NCBI GenBank assembly: GCA_013399895.1
Contig: VXBA01000405.1
Location: 679,291 to 743,290 of the forward strand
From: Serilophus lunatus
Lineage: Eukaryota; Chordata; Aves; Passeriformes; Eurylaimidae
Direction: 5' to 3'
DNA length: 64,000 nt
Shown here: one piece after another, positions 62,841-64,000 of the stretch
Position numbering within the stretch: position 1 is the first letter of the stretch
How the letters are laid out: each line of letters begins with the position of its first letter
Made by a program: the position numbers and the translations under genes
The notes under the pieces: model-generated
The model's input: the letters and a program-made list of their open reading frames with translations, nothing else
The model's database searches: none
Told to the model about the DNA's origin: nothing

Positions 62841-64000
62841 GGGGGTTGGGGAGGAGGGGGGGGGGGGCTGGATCCTCTGGAGGGGAGGGGATTTGGGNGG
62901 GTATTGGGGTTCCTAGAGGGAGGGGGGAGGAAAGGGGATGTTCCATTTCAAACGGTTCGCTGGCCCCCTGTTCTGTTATAAATCCTGTTTTTTTCCCTTA
63001 ATAGCCTTCCCTCGCTCTCCCCCCTCACCTTGCCCTTCGGGCTGGCTAGAGGGGAAGGCAGGGGGTGCCTGCTCTCTTTCTCACTCGGGGAAGGTGGCGG
63101 GGGTCACCCAGCTGTTCTCCCCACAGTTTCTCTTAGCAGGAACTCACTGGAATGCGGCGGAGACTCATGTGGGTGGCTCAACCCCCTTCCCTGGTGGAAG
63201 GTGCCAGCAGACACAGCGCTGCACGGGGTCCGACACTTTTCCCCAAGTTTTCGTGGCATAGAGTGGAGCCCAGCACTGGCTGGCTGCTGCCTGGGGTGTG
63301 GTCCCAACGCTGGGGAGAGACAGTCGCTGCACTGTTCCCTGCCTCTCCCTCAGGCGGCGGCCACCAATCCCTGGTGTCTGCGGTGGGCTTTGGTGGCAGC
63401 AGGTGCGGACACCTGCCAGCTGTTCCTTGCCAGCGGTGCCCTGTTGCCCATCGGGGCGGTGGTGGCATCTGCCGCCATGGCCGGTGGCTGGCGGTCGGCA
63501 GCATCTCTGCCGGCCCCGTGCTGCCACAAAAGTACCCCGGCAGCTGTGCCGGCCTGTGGGGGTTTGGGAGAGGGGAGGGGGGCTGGGTCCGCTGGAGGGA
63601 GGGTGTTGGGGGCTGCTGGGGTCTTAGAGGGAGGGAGGGCAGGAGGAAAGGGGAGGCTTGCTTTTAAANTAATTACCTTCCCTTGCTCTCCCCCCCGCCA
63701 CCTTTGCCCTTCGGAGCTGGTCAGGGAGAGGCGAGGGGGTCACTCCAGCTGTCCCCCCACAGTTTCCCTTAATAAGAACTTACCAAAACACAGCGGAGAC
63801 GCACGTGGGCGGCTCAACCCCCTCCCCAGCAGCAATTGCTGGCGTGTGGCGGGTTTAGTTCCAGTGCAGCCCCGGCTCGGCCGTGTGAGCAGCGGTGGGG
63901 CTGAGGGGAGCTCAGCTGGTCCTGCTGGCTCGAGGCGGGCACGGTGCTGCTGCAGGTTTGAGTCCCTTTCTGATGTGGTCCTGGCACCAGCTGGCTGCTG
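62841..64000. repeat. GC-rich tandem repeat, period about 0.7 kb, cut by window end
   Basis: Two diverged units are visible. GGGGGTTGGGG followed by GGGGCTGGATCCTCTGGAGG (62841 on) matches GGGGGTTTGGGAG followed by GGGGCTGGGTCCGCTGGAGG (63558 on), an offset of 717 bp. The same order continues with CCTTCCCTCGCTCTCCCCC / CCTTCCCTTGCTCTCCCCC (63005 / 63676), TGCCCTTCGG (63031 / about 63705), CCCCACAGTTTCTCTTA / CCCCACAGTTTCCCTTA (about 63119 / 63756), CGGAGACTCATGTGGGTGGC / CGGAGACGCACGTGGGCGGC, and CTGGCTGCTG near 63289 and 64000. Local identity is roughly 80%. Single Ns at 62898 and 63669 mark gaps, and about 45 bp present in unit 1 is missing from unit 2 at the second. It may be a macrosatellite or a tandemly duplicated transposon part. 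The open frames here are GC artefacts. Confidence 0.75.

Noticed and set aside
62938..63667. Open frames of up to 171 codons on both strands
   Set aside because: They lie in GC-rich tandem repeat DNA, with overlapping frames and no conserved frame between the two repeat units.

Overview
The window looks like nuclear DNA from a bird, probably a passerine. No protein gene or RNA gene can be identified with confidence. The evidence for a bird is the repeat content: several 3' ends of CR1 LINE retrotransposons, and solo long terminal repeats (LTRs) of avian ERV type. These carry TG...CA ends, target-site duplications, and mutually complementary ends such as TGTGGTGGTTTGAA with TTCAAACCGCCACA. Most of the window is AT-rich and unique-looking, as expected of a long intron or an intergenic desert. 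The bird assignment is strong; passerine is an inference from the number and type of LTRs.

Layout. From 1 to about 20 kb the sequence is AT-rich unique DNA, with one clear CR1 3' end (716-1320), a possible CR1 scrap near 6.3 kb, and an inverted repeat at 12977-13118 that looks like two CR1 tails facing each other. From 20 to 29 kb there are three further CR1 3' ends (20607, 24417 and 27717-28630), a 579-bp ERVL-type solo LTR (21711-22289), and a CR1 interrupted by a 357-bp insertion flanked by AATCT on both sides. From 30.8 to 32.4 kb lies a long, GC-rich, minus-strand solo LTR (30876-32375). It contains a 212-bp direct duplication on either side of a single N, most likely an assembly artefact. 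At 38153-38544 there is a plus-strand LTR with a perfect 5-bp duplication and an N gap where its middle should be. At about 41.2-41.6 kb there is a minus-strand LTR. From 42 to 57 kb the DNA is AT-rich with poly-A/T tracts and two weak exon-like open stretches on the minus strand (50699-50988 and 54851-55108). At 57044-58382 there is a long plus-strand solo LTR with a 6-bp duplication. At 59.2-59.3 kb there is a compound tetranucleotide microsatellite. From 62841 to the window end there is a GC-rich tandem repeat with a period near 0.7 kb, represented by two diverged units and interrupted by two N gaps.

Open reading frames are no longer than the base composition predicts. At roughly 62% A+T, stop-free runs of 60-110 codons are expected many times in 64 kb read in six frames. 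The longest frames fall in GC-rich LTR and satellite DNA, where stops are rare. I saw no convincing novel gene system. The most useful observations are the structures of the mobile elements, the repeat-linked assembly problems (all four Ns lie in repeats), the unclassified insertion inside a CR1, and the large tandem repeat at the right edge.
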